Below, piece by piece: positions 54,543 through 63,511 of a DNA stretch of 64,000 nt. Position 1 is the first letter of the stretch. Every line of letters starts with the position of its first letter. Source of the DNA: CAKMMH01 sp927798255. GTDB taxonomy: Bacteria > Bdellovibrionota_C > UBA2361 > CAKMMH01. The position numbers and the translations under genes were made by a program. The stretch lies in the NCBI GenBank assembly GCA_034180415.1, contig JAXFOK010000059.1:97724-161723 (forward strand), written 5' to 3'. The notes beneath the pieces are model-generated. The model did no database searches, was not told the origin of the DNA, and saw only the letters and a program-made list of their open reading frames with translations.

Positions 54543-54695
54543 AATACATAAACCCACTAAAAATAAACAAAATCATTTTATACTTTTTCCTATAAAATTC
54601 AAGTGTTTAACATTTTTTATAAACCTTTTTCAAATAAAAAATCATCAAATATTATAGGACTTGTTTGTTTTTTATCTTTTTAAAAAAGTTTTTTT

Positions 54696-56108
54696 ATGGA
54701 AAATTACAAAGTGGACATGGGAAAGAATAATAAATTCAAAAGAAACAATATATTATCTTTTATTTTTTTGATGTTTATGGTGTCAATGATTGCAATGCCA
54801 AATTTTACACCTAAAAGTTTTAAACACGATGTAAAAAATGATAAATTTCTACCAGTTAAATTTCCATGGACAATTAAAGTAAACAGGCTTTCTCTGATAA
54901 ATTGTGTAAATTATTCACCTAGCACTGATGCTACAGTTAATATCACAATAAGTGGGAATAAAAATGATACCGCGAAAGAGTCATTATTAGTAGAATCGAC
55001 CAAAGAGTTAACATTTTTTATTAATGAGCTTAAGAGTTTTCAAAATATAAAAAGTAAAAAAGGCACTATTTCAGTTGATAGTATATCGAAAAATGTTTTT
55101 TGTTATATAAATTATTATAGCTATAACGATGAAGATAACGTTGTTGGAATTTCATCGTTTACAAAAAACGATATAATAAAAGGGAATTCTTATATAATAA
55201 ACAATAAAAATTTATATGGGAATCAAATTAAAAAGATTGATTTATATATTCACAATCTTTCTAACAAAGAGTTTAATGCTAATATTTTATCGTATACAAA
55301 AAATGGTAAGCTAAAAAAATCCTATAATATAGAAAATCTTAAGAAAAATGATGAAAAATTTATAAAAATTAAAAATAAAAGCAATATGCTTTATCATATA
55401 ATTCCGAGTGATACTTCTATAGAATATAATGCTTATTTAAAAGTAACTTTAGAAGATAAAATTCTTACGATAAAACCATTAATTAGTTTTTCAAAATCGA
55501 ATTTACTCCCTATCACTTCCAAAACTTATATTGGAAATGTATCAAAAGACAAGGCTAATATTACGCTAAGTTTATACAATGATTCAAATAGGGAAATAGT
55601 AAAAAAGATTGAGCTTGAACCATATACATTTAAATCTTTTAATTTTAAATCTGATACTAGAGATGAAAATATTCAATCATTAAAATTAACCTCAAATTCT
55701 AAAAACATCATTTCATTTACAAAGAGAAGTGATGAAATTGTTCCTTTTGTTTCAGATAATAAACTAAATAGCACTGATATTCTATTAGGATATAATTTAT
55801 CCCTTGGTGAGAAAGCTACGCTTGATATTATTAATGATAATAATAAACGTATTGAAGCTACTATTTATGTTAATGAAAATAATATGAGGAAAATTTCCAT
55901 TCTTCCTCATTCAAAAGTTTCAATTAAACTTAATAGACTTCTAAACAAAAAAAGTTTAATTGGTTACCTATATGTAAGTAGCAACGAGAAAATTAGTGCT
56001 AAATTAAATACCAAACTTGAGAAAAGATTAGAATTTACAAATAATGGTCAAGCTATTTTAGATGAAACATTTGGTGGCATAGAAACTCCAGAGTATATTA
56101 TTAGGTAA
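54696..56108 (+). CDS. Unrecognised beta-rich exported protein
   Basis: 470-aa protein with an N-terminal hydrophobic segment (about 18-36, ILSFIFLMFMVSMIAMPNF) serving as signal or anchor. The remainder is Asn/Lys/Ser-rich with alternating beta-type segments and repeated patterns such as NITISGNKND, NITLSLYNDSNREI and TLDIINDNNKRIEATIYV, which look like internally duplicated beta-sandwich units. No cysteine clusters or enzyme motifs. It stands alone opposite the envelope operon and ends before the repeat-rich convergent gap. A surface or periplasmic structural role is only a guess. Confidence 0.65.
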   Translation: MENYKVDMGKNNKFKRNNILSFIFLMFMVSMIAMPNFTPKSFKHDVKNDKFLPVKFPWTIKVNRLSLINCVNYSPSTDATVNITISGNKNDTAKESLLVESTKELTFFINELKSFQNIKSKKGTISVDSISKNVFCYINYYSYNDEDNVVGISSFTKNDIIKGNSYIINNKNLYGNQIKKIDLYIHNLSNKEFNANILSYTKNGKLKKSYNIENLKKNDEKFIKIKNKSNMLYHIIPSDTSIEYNAYLKVTLEDKILTIKPLISFSKSNLLPITSKTYIGNVSKDKANITLSLYNDSNREIVKKIELEPYTFKSFNFKSDTRDENIQSLKLTSNSKNIISFTKRSDEIVPFVSDNKLNSTDILLGYNLSLGEKATLDIINDNNKRIEATIYVNENNMRKISILPHSKVSIKLNRLLNKKSLIGYLYVSSNEKISAKLNTKLEKRLEFTNNGQAILDETFGGIETPEYIIR

Positions 56109-56206
56109 AATTTTGTTTTCTAATATCAGGGGAAAGTCTTAGGATTAAGATGTCATATAACAAACCACTGCTGTCCTCAATTTGAAACCAGATACTTATT
56201 TCCTCA

Positions 56207-56490
56207 TTAATATTCATTAAAAAATAAGAACAATTCCTCATTACAAGTCTCATCATCTTTAATTATACATGTAGCATCTGTAACTTGTGTTGTAAGTGAA
56301 TTTTATTTGCTATGTATAAGAAATTATCATCGAAAACTATTAACCCAGACTGACCAATAGGCTCGCTCCAACCGTAGTTTCCAAAAATTCCTTCATCAAA
56401 ATAACTAACTAATCGACAACGTATTGCAAACGTTGTCGAAATAAGGATCGTTTTTCGTGATCCGATAATTGCTGTTAAAATATAAAAAAT
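56207..56490 (-). pseudogene. Possible decayed gene fragment
   Basis: Minus-strand reading TILISTTFAIRCRLVSYFDE, then GIFGNYGWSEPIGQSGLIVF, runs to about 56290. There a one-base slip continues as TDATCIIKDDETCNEELFLF and a stop at 56207-56209. The protein-like composition suggests a frameshifted remnant, but no start or family is evident. The rest of the 56109-56206 gap shows no feature. Confidence 0.35.
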
Positions 56491-56504
56491 TTTATTAATT
56501 TTTT

Positions 56505-56972
56505 ATAAATTATCTCTTGCGTTTCTCGGAGAGTCCACATATGTACTCCTCGTACAGCTAGAGTCACCCGAATAAAAACAACGCAGTATTTTGCGATTCA
56601 TCATCTATTTTAAAAAAAATTGGCGAGGCGCTAAAGGTACGAGGCATTTGAGGGTGAGAAAGCACAAACGTACTTATGTACGGAGAGCATTTTTCATCCC
56701 TCAAATAACGATGTAACTTTGGATGCATCGCCTTTTTTATAAATTATCTCTTGCGTTTCTCGGAGAGTCCACATATGTACTCCTCGTACAGCTAGAGTCA
56801 CCCGAATAAAAATAACGCAGTATTTTGCGATTCATCATCTATTTAAAAAAAAATTGGCGAGGCGCCAAAGGTACGAGGCATTTGAGGGTGAAAAAGCACA
56901 AACGTACTTATGTACGGAGAGCATTTTTCATCCCTCAAATAACGATGTAACTTTGGATGCATCGCCAATTTT
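56505..56972. repeat. 234-bp tandem duplication containing palindromic elements
   Basis: Three landmarks (CTCGGAGAGTCC, ATTGGCGAGGCG, GATGCATCGCC) each recur exactly 234 bp apart, so 56505-56738 and 56739-56972 are tandem copies with few differences. Each unit holds one decayed and one intact palindromic element. Confidence 0.9.
56614..56736. repeat. Palindromic element, copy F
   Basis: AAAATTGGCGAGGCGC start, GAGGGTGAGAAA with TTTTTCATCCCTC inner complementarity, a GTACTTATGTAC tip and GGATGCATCGCC end. The outer right arm is lost where the tandem unit restarts. Confidence 0.8.
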
Positions 56973-56973
56973 T
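56848..56973. repeat. Palindromic element, copy G, abutting the bamA stop codon
   Basis: Same interior as copy F, with both outer arms intact (AAAAAATTGGCGA and CGCCAATTTTTT). Its right end touches the bamA stop codon. Confidence 0.82.
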
Positions 56974-59279
56974 TATAGGGGAGCACCGAACGAAAACATA
57001 GTCACCATACTACTCTCGCCTTTTTCCTTATCAATAGGATAACCAAATTCAAGTCTTAAAGGAAAAGGTCCAAGAGGCGAAACCCATCTGAAACCCCACC
57101 CCCAAGATTTTCTTAAATCACCAAAATCTACGCTTTGATTATCGTCAAAAGCTTGCCCCATATCATAGAAGGTAACAAATTTTAATCCTGCAGATTCGAT
57201 AAATGGAAAGATTAAATCAAAATTATTAACAAATTCTTTAGCACCACCATATTCACTTCCGTTTTCATCTTTAGGACCTAAAGTTCTTGGCTTGAAACCT
57301 CGAACAGAATTTATACCACCAGGAAAATAACGCTTAAATAATGATAAGTCTTTTCCACTTCTTCCTTTACCATAGCCAAAATCTGTTCTCCAAGAAAAAG
57401 TTATATCGCTTCCCCAAAATGTTTCAAGCACTGGATAGTAGAAAGTGTTAGATGCTTCAAAAATATAGAAATCTTCATCACCACCAAGTCCACCAAATTC
57501 AAAAGAAATTTTCTGCATAGAACCTTTTGATGGATTTAAATTATTATCGAGTGTATTTCTTACGAATTGTGGTTTAATAGAAGATGAAGTCGACTTACCT
57601 TGAGCATCTTGTATAAACTGTGCAGCATCACTTTCAACATTTCTAATATCAATATTTAAAAGTTCATATCTTACAGAAAAATCAATATCTTCAAATAAAC
57701 TTCCAAATATTCTTTCAAGAGGATAACCCAAAGTTATCGCGCCACCTGCAGCAACTTTATCAAAATCATCATACTCTCTATCTGTTGCAAGAAGTTCCAT
57801 ACCTAATGACCAGAACGAATCATTAAATCTTCTATCAATATATGAAAGTGTAGCATTATTTCTTTCAGAACCAACATCAACATCAAGGATTAAATTTCTA
57901 CCAGTACCAAAAAGATTATTTTCAGAAAAACGAGTGTTAAATATAGCACCATCAGATGTTGAGTAACCAACTCCTACACTAAAACTCCCTGTAGATGATT
58001 CTTTAACATTTGTATTTAAGTCAACTTTTGTAGGATCATCTAATACAGTTGTTGCGATGTTTACTTCACTAAAATAGCCTAATCTTCTTAGGAGTGCTTC
58101 ACTTCGTTTAATTTTTCTTGATGAGTAATCATCTCCCTCACTTATTACAAATTCTCTTCTTATAACGTTATCATAAGTTTTATTATTTCCTTGAATGTTA
58201 ATTTTGTTAACTTTAACTTTTCTACCTTTATCGACAACAAACGTTACATTAACTTCGTAAGCTTCTCTATTAACACTTGTTCTTGGTTCAATGTTTGCAA
58301 ATGCATAAGCATAATCACCTAAAATATCACTTATTATGAATGCTGCCTTTTTCATTTTTTCAGCGCTAAACACGTCGCCTCTTTTAATTTCTAATTTATC
58401 TAAGATTTCTTCTTTTCTTTCTTCATAAAAGTTTGATTCAATATTTAATTTTCCAAAATTATACTTAGTACCTTCATTTACTTTAAATGAAATATTAATT
58501 CCATCGTCCCCATCTTTTTGAATATTAGGTTTACTAATATTTCCATCTATAAAGCCGTGATCCATAAAATATTTTAAAACAAGCTCTCTATCATTTTCTA
58601 GCACTTCTTGATTAAGTCTACCTGTTCCAAAAAGCCAAGAACTCCACCATTTATATCTCTTTGTTTGGATTGTGTCTTTTAAGTCATCTTCATCTATTTC
58701 TTTTAACCCTAGAAAACTTATTTTTCTTATTTTGTATCTATGACCTTCATCAATATCAAAAGTTACATCTATTTGATTATTTTCAACTTCTTGAGTGCTA
58801 TAAGATATATCAGCATCATAAAAACCTCTAAATTGGTATAACGCTTTTAGCGCTCTTTCTGAACCATCAAGAACATTTTTATCGATAAACCTACTTTTGT
58901 TATCAAAGTTTAGAGCATCTTTTAAGTCGTTATCTTCAAGCTCTTTATTACCATTTAACATTAGTTTTCTTAGAACAGGCTTTTCAGTTAATTTAAATTT
59001 TAAAATATTATTTTCAAGCAAGCTAACTTGAACATCACTAAAGTATGACATTGCAAAAAGTTTTTTAACATATTCACCAACTTGATTTTTGTCGATAACT
59101 TTATTTGAAATTTTTAATTGTTTTCTTATAGAATCAGTTGCTATTCTACGATTTCCTTCAAATACAACATCATTTACATATATGCTTTCTGCATATGAAA
59201 TACTTGAAAAAATAAAAATGCTAAATACAAATATAACTAGCAGAGAATATATTGTTTTTATCATTATTTTTTTTATCAT
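56973..59279 (-). CDS. bamA: Outer membrane protein assembly factor BamA
   Basis: Omp85 protein of 768 aa that inserts beta-barrel proteins into the outer membrane. A signal peptide ends near SYA (about 29). Five POTRA domains follow (about 30-430; the first with IYVNDVVFEGNRRIATDSI). The C-terminal barrel has the conserved GGINSVRGFKPRTLGP (lid/loop 6 VRGF motif) and FDLIFPF. The last residues are FSFGAPL, so the usual terminal aromatic of the beta-signal is Leu; the stop codon directly adjoins a palindromic repeat. An AGGATTAACT site precedes the ATG. It is 8 nt below lolD. Confidence 0.96.
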   Translation of the reverse strand: MIKKIMIKTIYSLLVIFVFSIFIFSSISYAESIYVNDVVFEGNRRIATDSIRKQLKISNKVIDKNQVGEYVKKLFAMSYFSDVQVSLLENNILKFKLTEKPVLRKLMLNGNKELEDNDLKDALNFDNKSRFIDKNVLDGSERALKALYQFRGFYDADISYSTQEVENNQIDVTFDIDEGHRYKIRKISFLGLKEIDEDDLKDTIQTKRYKWWSSWLFGTGRLNQEVLENDRELVLKYFMDHGFIDGNISKPNIQKDGDDGINISFKVNEGTKYNFGKLNIESNFYEERKEEILDKLEIKRGDVFSAEKMKKAAFIISDILGDYAYAFANIEPRTSVNREAYEVNVTFVVDKGRKVKVNKINIQGNNKTYDNVIRREFVISEGDDYSSRKIKRSEALLRRLGYFSEVNIATTVLDDPTKVDLNTNVKESSTGSFSVGVGYSTSDGAIFNTRFSENNLFGTGRNLILDVDVGSERNNATLSYIDRRFNDSFWSLGMELLATDREYDDFDKVAAGGAITLGYPLERIFGSLFEDIDFSVRYELLNIDIRNVESDAAQFIQDAQGKSTSSSIKPQFVRNTLDNNLNPSKGSMQKISFEFGGLGGDEDFYIFEASNTFYYPVLETFWGSDITFSWRTDFGYGKGRSGKDLSLFKRYFPGGINSVRGFKPRTLGPKDENGSEYGGAKEFVNNFDLIFPFIESAGLKFVTFYDMGQAFDDNQSVDFGDLRKSWGWGFRWVSPLGPFPLRLEFGYPIDKEKGESSMVTMFSFGAPL

Positions 59280-59287
59280 AGTTAATC

Positions 59288-59965
59288 CTATTTTAAATTA
59301 TTTAAAAAACCACATTCTATCATTTCATAAACTTTATTTAATTGAAACGCTAAATCCTTATTATGTGTTACTAAAATAAAAGTATTCTGCATTTCCTTAT
59401 TAAGCTCTAAAATCATATCCCAGATATATTTTGATGTGGAGACGTCAAGACTTCCTGTTGGCTCATCACCAAGAACGATACTTGGATTATTTATAAGTGC
59501 CCTAGCAATAGCAACGCGTTGTTGTTCACCTCCTGAAAGTTTACTAGGAATATGACTTATTCTTTTTTCAAGTCCTACCATCTTTAAAATTTCTTTTGCT
59601 TTTTTGTAAGCGTCATCTTCATTTTCTTTTGCAATAATTAGAGGCATTGCAACATTTTCAAGTGCAGTAAAATCTGAAAGTAAATTATGAAATTGGAAAA
59701 TAAATCCTATATTTTGTGAACGAAACCTTGAAAGATCTTTATCGTTTAATTTTGTAATATCATTGTTGTCATATAAAAGTTTTCCAGATGTTGGCTTATC
59801 AAGAGTTCCTAATATATGTAGCAGAGTAGATTTTCCAACTCCTGAACGACCTAAAATTGCAAAAGATGTTTTTTCTTCAAAGCTAATACTTAAATTTTCT
59901 ATAATTGTAAGCTCTGAATCTGCATCTTTAAATTTTCTTGATATCTCTTTTAATTCTATCTTCAT
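59288..59965 (-). CDS. lolD: Lipoprotein-releasing system ATP-binding protein LolD
   Basis: ABC ATPase that powers LolCE release of lipoproteins from the inner membrane. Walker A LGRSGVGKSTL (about 38-48), Q-loop FIFQFHNLL, signature LSGGEQQRVAIARAL (about 143-157) and Walker B IVLGDEPTGSLD with H-loop LVTHN. 225 aa, no membrane part. MacB-type exporters share the fold, but pairing with lolC and bamA supports Lol. It lies between lolC (42 nt) and bamA (8 nt). Confidence 0.93.
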   Translation of the reverse strand: MKIELKEISRKFKDADSELTIIENLSISFEEKTSFAILGRSGVGKSTLLHILGTLDKPTSGKLLYDNNDITKLNDKDLSRFRSQNIGFIFQFHNLLSDFTALENVAMPLIIAKENEDDAYKKAKEILKMVGLEKRISHIPSKLSGGEQQRVAIARALINNPSIVLGDEPTGSLDVSTSKYIWDMILELNKEMQNTFILVTHNKDLAFQLNKVYEMIECGFLNNLK

Positions 59966-60007
59966 AAATTTTAAAAAATTAATTTACACTATTTTAAATT
60001 ATATAAT

Positions 60008-61270
60008 TTATTCATATCTTAAAACTTCGCTTGGATTTAATTTACTTGCACGAAGCGAAGGATAAATTGTAGCTAAAAGCGAAATTAAAAATGAAGAAAC
60101 TGACACCATTATAACGTTAATTACTTCAACTCTAATTGGTACCTTATCAACAGGAAACACTCTAGGGTCTAATGGGAAACCATATTTTTCTAAAAGTATG
60201 CAACCTACCATACCTAAGATTACACCAAGCACTGTCCCGACAAATCCAATCACTACTCCCATCGAGATAAACACTTTTGCAATATCTTTTGTAGTAGCGC
60301 CAAGAGTTTTTAACACTGCTACATCTTTTCTTTTTTCTAAAACTATCATAACAAGTGTCGTAACAACAGAAAAACTAGCCATTATAATTATTAAAAGAAG
60401 TACAATAAAATATGTTTTCTTTTCTAATTGAAGCGCTTCCCAAAGTGGTTTATTTAAATCAAGCCAAGTTTGAGTAAAATAATAAGGACTAATTGTTTTT
60501 AACTCTTTATCAATGTTATCTGCTACAATTGGCGCGTTATCTAAATTATCAATAAATACTTCATAACCAGAAATCTTTTGTCCTAATTCAAAAAAGCTTT
60601 GAGCTTCTTTTATATCAATATACACAAGTCCGCTTTCATATTCTGAAAGTCCTGAAGCATAAATTCCGCAAACTATAAAACGTTTATACTTTGGCATTAA
60701 TCCAAAAGGAGAAGATTGCATAGAGGACGAAAGAAGCGTCACAACCGAACCTTTATGGAGTCCAAAATCAAGAGAGAGTTGTTTTCCTACAATTACGCAT
60801 GATAGATTTGAAATATGATCATTTGTTAAATCTTTATATTCTTGTTTTCTATATAAGGTACTTTCATTAACATCATTAACATTTTCAAATATTTTTAAGC
60901 TTGCATCTGTCCCCTCTTTAACACCTTTAATAAGCATTCCAGTAGATTTGTCGTTATATCTTAAAAGCCCTTGTTTATAGACATATGGCGAAATAGATTT
61001 TACACCTTTAACATTTAAAATTTTTTCTTTTGAGCCTTCTTCGTTTTGAATTTCGCTAAATTGACGTCTTACAATGATATGAGAATTTGCACCTATAATT
61101 TTACTTTTAAGCTCATATTCAAATCCTGTCATTATAGCCATAACTATATTTAAGACACCTACTCCTATAGCAATTCCAATAAGAGAAACGATACTAATTA
61201 TGCTTATAAAAGCCTCTTTTCTTTTTGTTAAAAGATATCTGTATGCAACTTTAAATGAAAAACTAGACAA
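60008..61270 (-). CDS. lolC: Lipoprotein-releasing system permease LolC/LolE
   Basis: Inner-membrane component that extracts lipoproteins such as Pal for delivery to LolA. Start block FKVAYRYLLTKRKEAFISII, a first helix with GVLNIVMAIMTGFEYELKSKI, a large periplasmic domain (about 50-265) and three C-terminal helices ending YPSLRASKLNPSEVLRYE, the FtsX-like permease signature. 420 aa. Initiation is probably TTG at 61270 after an AAGGAGGGG site, with rather long spacing. Only one permease gene is present, so it may form homodimers as LolF does. Confidence 0.93.
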   Translation of the reverse strand: MSSFSFKVAYRYLLTKRKEAFISIISIVSLIGIAIGVGVLNIVMAIMTGFEYELKSKIIGANSHIIVRRQFSEIQNEEGSKEKILNVKGVKSISPYVYKQGLLRYNDKSTGMLIKGVKEGTDASLKIFENVNDVNESTLYRKQEYKDLTNDHISNLSCVIVGKQLSLDFGLHKGSVVTLLSSSMQSSPFGLMPKYKRFIVCGIYASGLSEYESGLVYIDIKEAQSFFELGQKISGYEVFIDNLDNAPIVADNIDKELKTISPYYFTQTWLDLNKPLWEALQLEKKTYFIVLLLIIIMASFSVVTTLVMIVLEKRKDVAVLKTLGATTKDIAKVFISMGVVIGFVGTVLGVILGMVGCILLEKYGFPLDPRVFPVDKVPIRVEVINVIMVSVSSFLISLLATIYPSLRASKLNPSEVLRYE

Positions 61271-61437
61271 AAACGACGACTCCCCTCCTTAAAATATATT
61301 TTAATTTAAATTAATTAAACTAAAACTTTGTATAAGATATCATTTTTCTTATAAATTTTAAATAGAAAGCTAGGAAATATTGTACTTAACTACGTGAAGC
61401 TTTACATTTCATTTTAGATATATCAAAATACTTCGTT

Positions 61438-62622
61438 ATGGAAAATCAAGATATTATAATAATAGGTGGCGGTTTAATAGGCTTATCATGCGCCTTAAAA
61501 CTTGCTAAAAACAATATAAAAGTTACAGTTTACGAAAAAGACGTATGTGGTGCTGGTGCTAGCTCATATTCTCTTGGAGTCTTAGCGTACCCTTCCCCAC
61601 TTAGGACTACAAATTTTCATAAAGTTCATAGAATTAGTCTTAAGATGACTGAAAGTTTCTATAAAGAAATAGAAGAAGAGTCAAAAGTTAAAATTGATTA
61701 TTGGAGGCTTGGAACATTAGAAATTATTCCTGGTCCTGAACAATATAAGCAAGCGCAAAAAGAAGTAGAATATACAAATAGTCCTGAATGTGATGAAGAT
61801 ACTCCAAAGCTTGAAATTATAAGCCCTGAGGACTTAATAAAAATTGAACCTAATATTAAAATTACAGAATTTGGAGCGTTATACGCAAAAGCTTCTGCAA
61901 GAATTTCAGTCGACAAAACCATTGAAGCTACAAAAAAAGCTTGTTTATTAAATAATGTAAATATTAAGGAAAAATCACCTGTAAAAGAATTAATTATAGA
62001 AAATCAAAAAGTGCAGGGGATCGTTTTAGCAAGCGGTGAAAAAGTTTATGCTCAGAATGTGTTAATAGCATCTGGTGCTTGGTCAGGAACATATGGAAAA
62101 GAGGCTGAGTATTATGCGCATATGGAAGGAATTAGAGGGCAAGCGCTTGAAGTCCAAAGTGATACAAAGCTTGCAAATCATATAATAAAGTATAACAAAG
62201 GCTATATTATCCCTTCCCTTTCCAATACTTATGGCATAGGTTCAACTACAGAAAAAAATGTTGGATTTGACAACAGCGCAACAGTTAATGGATTTATTGA
62301 AATTTTAACAAGAGCGAGGGAAACTTTACCTAGTATAGAAAATGCAAGAATCAAACGTTTTTGGGCAGGACTTAGGCCAGCAGGACGTGATAGAAAACCT
62401 CATATTGGAAAAGTTCCTACAATAGATAACTTGTATGTTGCAGCTGGGCATTATAAAATTGGATTTGGTTATGCGCCAATTACTGCAGATATTATAAAAA
62501 GACAAATTCTAGGAGAAGAAGTTCCATATCCTATAAATGAGCTTACGCCAAGAGATGCTGAGCCATTAAATAAGAAAAACAAAAACAAACAAAATGAAAG
62601 TAATCATGTTATAGAAGATTAA
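61438..62622 (+). CDS. FAD-dependent D-amino-acid/glycine oxidase family protein
   Basis: DAO-superfamily flavoenzyme of 394 aa. The FAD-binding motif IIIIGGGLIGLSCALKLA (6-23), ASSYSLGVLAYPSPLR, LIASGAWSG and the C-terminal RFWAGLRPAGRDRKPHIG followed by YVAAGHYKIGFGYAP resemble glycine oxidase ThiO and D-amino-acid dehydrogenase DadA. The RFWAGLRP block favours ThiO, which supplies the thiazole precursor in thiamine synthesis, but no thi genes adjoin. The charged Lys/Asn tail after residue 370 is an addition. It is coupled to the DUF4416 gene, 6 nt apart. Confidence 0.85.
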   Translation: MENQDIIIIGGGLIGLSCALKLAKNNIKVTVYEKDVCGAGASSYSLGVLAYPSPLRTTNFHKVHRISLKMTESFYKEIEEESKVKIDYWRLGTLEIIPGPEQYKQAQKEVEYTNSPECDEDTPKLEIISPEDLIKIEPNIKITEFGALYAKASARISVDKTIEATKKACLLNNVNIKEKSPVKELIIENQKVQGIVLASGEKVYAQNVLIASGAWSGTYGKEAEYYAHMEGIRGQALEVQSDTKLANHIIKYNKGYIIPSLSNTYGIGSTTEKNVGFDNSATVNGFIEILTRARETLPSIENARIKRFWAGLRPAGRDRKPHIGKVPTIDNLYVAAGHYKIGFGYAPITADIIKRQILGEEVPYPINELTPRDAEPLNKKNKNKQNESNHVIED

Positions 62623-62628
62623 ATAATT

Positions 62629-63186
62629 ATGGGAATTGCGAAAAATCCAAATAAAGTATTACTTGTGATAACTGTTTTTTCTAAAAGTGAAAAACTTATA
62701 GAGGAAAGTAAAAAAGTTTTAGAAAAAAAATTTGGTGAAGTTGGCAAAGAGAGTTCTATTTTTAATTTCAATGAAACAAATTTTTATGAAAAAGAAATGG
62801 GAAGTGATTTAAAACTTCAAATTTTTGGATTTAAAAAACTTATATCCCCTATTAAGCTTGCAAATATTAAAGTTATAACTAATAAATTAGAAAAGAAATT
62901 ACACAAATTTGCAAAGAAGCATTTAAATATAGATGAAAATATTTCAAGAAGTATTAATTTAGATCCTGGATATATTACGCCAAATAAATTTGTTCTTGCC
63001 ACGACAAAAGATGCAAGTCATAGGATTTATTTAAAAAAAGGAATTTATGCTGAGGCAACTTTATCTTATATGCACAAAGCTTGGAAAGAGCATAGCTACA
63101 CTTATCTTAATTACAAGAATAAAGCTTATCAAGATTTTTTAACAATATTAAGGGATTATCTCAAAAATAAGAACAAGAAAGATTAA
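62629..63186 (+). CDS. DUF4416 family protein
   Basis: 185-aa protein of the uncharacterised DUF4416 family. Family blocks: NKVLLVITVFSKSEKLIEE start, FNFNETNFYEKEMGSDLKLQ, IKVITNKLEKKL, the very conserved NLDPGYITPNKFVLATTKDA, HRIYLKKGIYAEATLSY and SYTYLNYKNKAYQDF end. Function unknown; the nearly invariant NLDPGYI...TTKD...HRIYL core suggests an enzyme. It begins 6 nt after the oxidase stop codon, so the two are co-transcribed. Confidence 0.88.
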   Translation: MGIAKNPNKVLLVITVFSKSEKLIEESKKVLEKKFGEVGKESSIFNFNETNFYEKEMGSDLKLQIFGFKKLISPIKLANIKVITNKLEKKLHKFAKKHLNIDENISRSINLDPGYITPNKFVLATTKDASHRIYLKKGIYAEATLSYMHKAWKEHSYTYLNYKNKAYQDFLTILRDYLKNKNKKD

Positions 63187-63188
63187 AA

Positions 63189-63269
63189 TCATTTTTTAAC
63201 ATCATACGGCCATCCGCACTTGTATGTGTCTCCCCATCCTGGCATCGCACACAAGCACGCTACATTATA
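63189..63269 (-). pseudogene. Possible C-terminal Cys-rich gene fragment
   Basis: Minus-strand frame of 26 codons (CLCAMPGWGDTYKCGWPYDV then KK and TGA at 63189) with a stop just upstream at 63270. The local GC content is higher than the surroundings and the Cys/Trp/Gly pattern is protein-like, hence a likely tail of a lost gene. The rest of 63187-63511 shows no other feature. Confidence 0.35.
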
Positions 63270-63511
63270 TCACTATGAGATATTTTGAATTAATTAGTGT
63301 TTTCTTAAAAAAAATAAAATTTAAGCGATCTTTTACAAAAAAAATACATCTTATCTATCAGTGTATCGATGCTTTAATTATTAAATGGGAATTCTATAAA
63401 GTTGTATATATACAATTACCGTTAATAATTTTGTGAAAAAATTTTTATTTTTAATATCGTTTTAAACTTTAGGTAAGTTATTTTACATTAAATTATATAA
63501 AAAGGTGTCTT

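Noticed and set aside
63224..63436. 70-codon plus-strand frame before the last gene
   Set aside because: No ribosome site, no protein-like pattern, and it overlaps the minus-strand Cys-rich fragment with better coding character.
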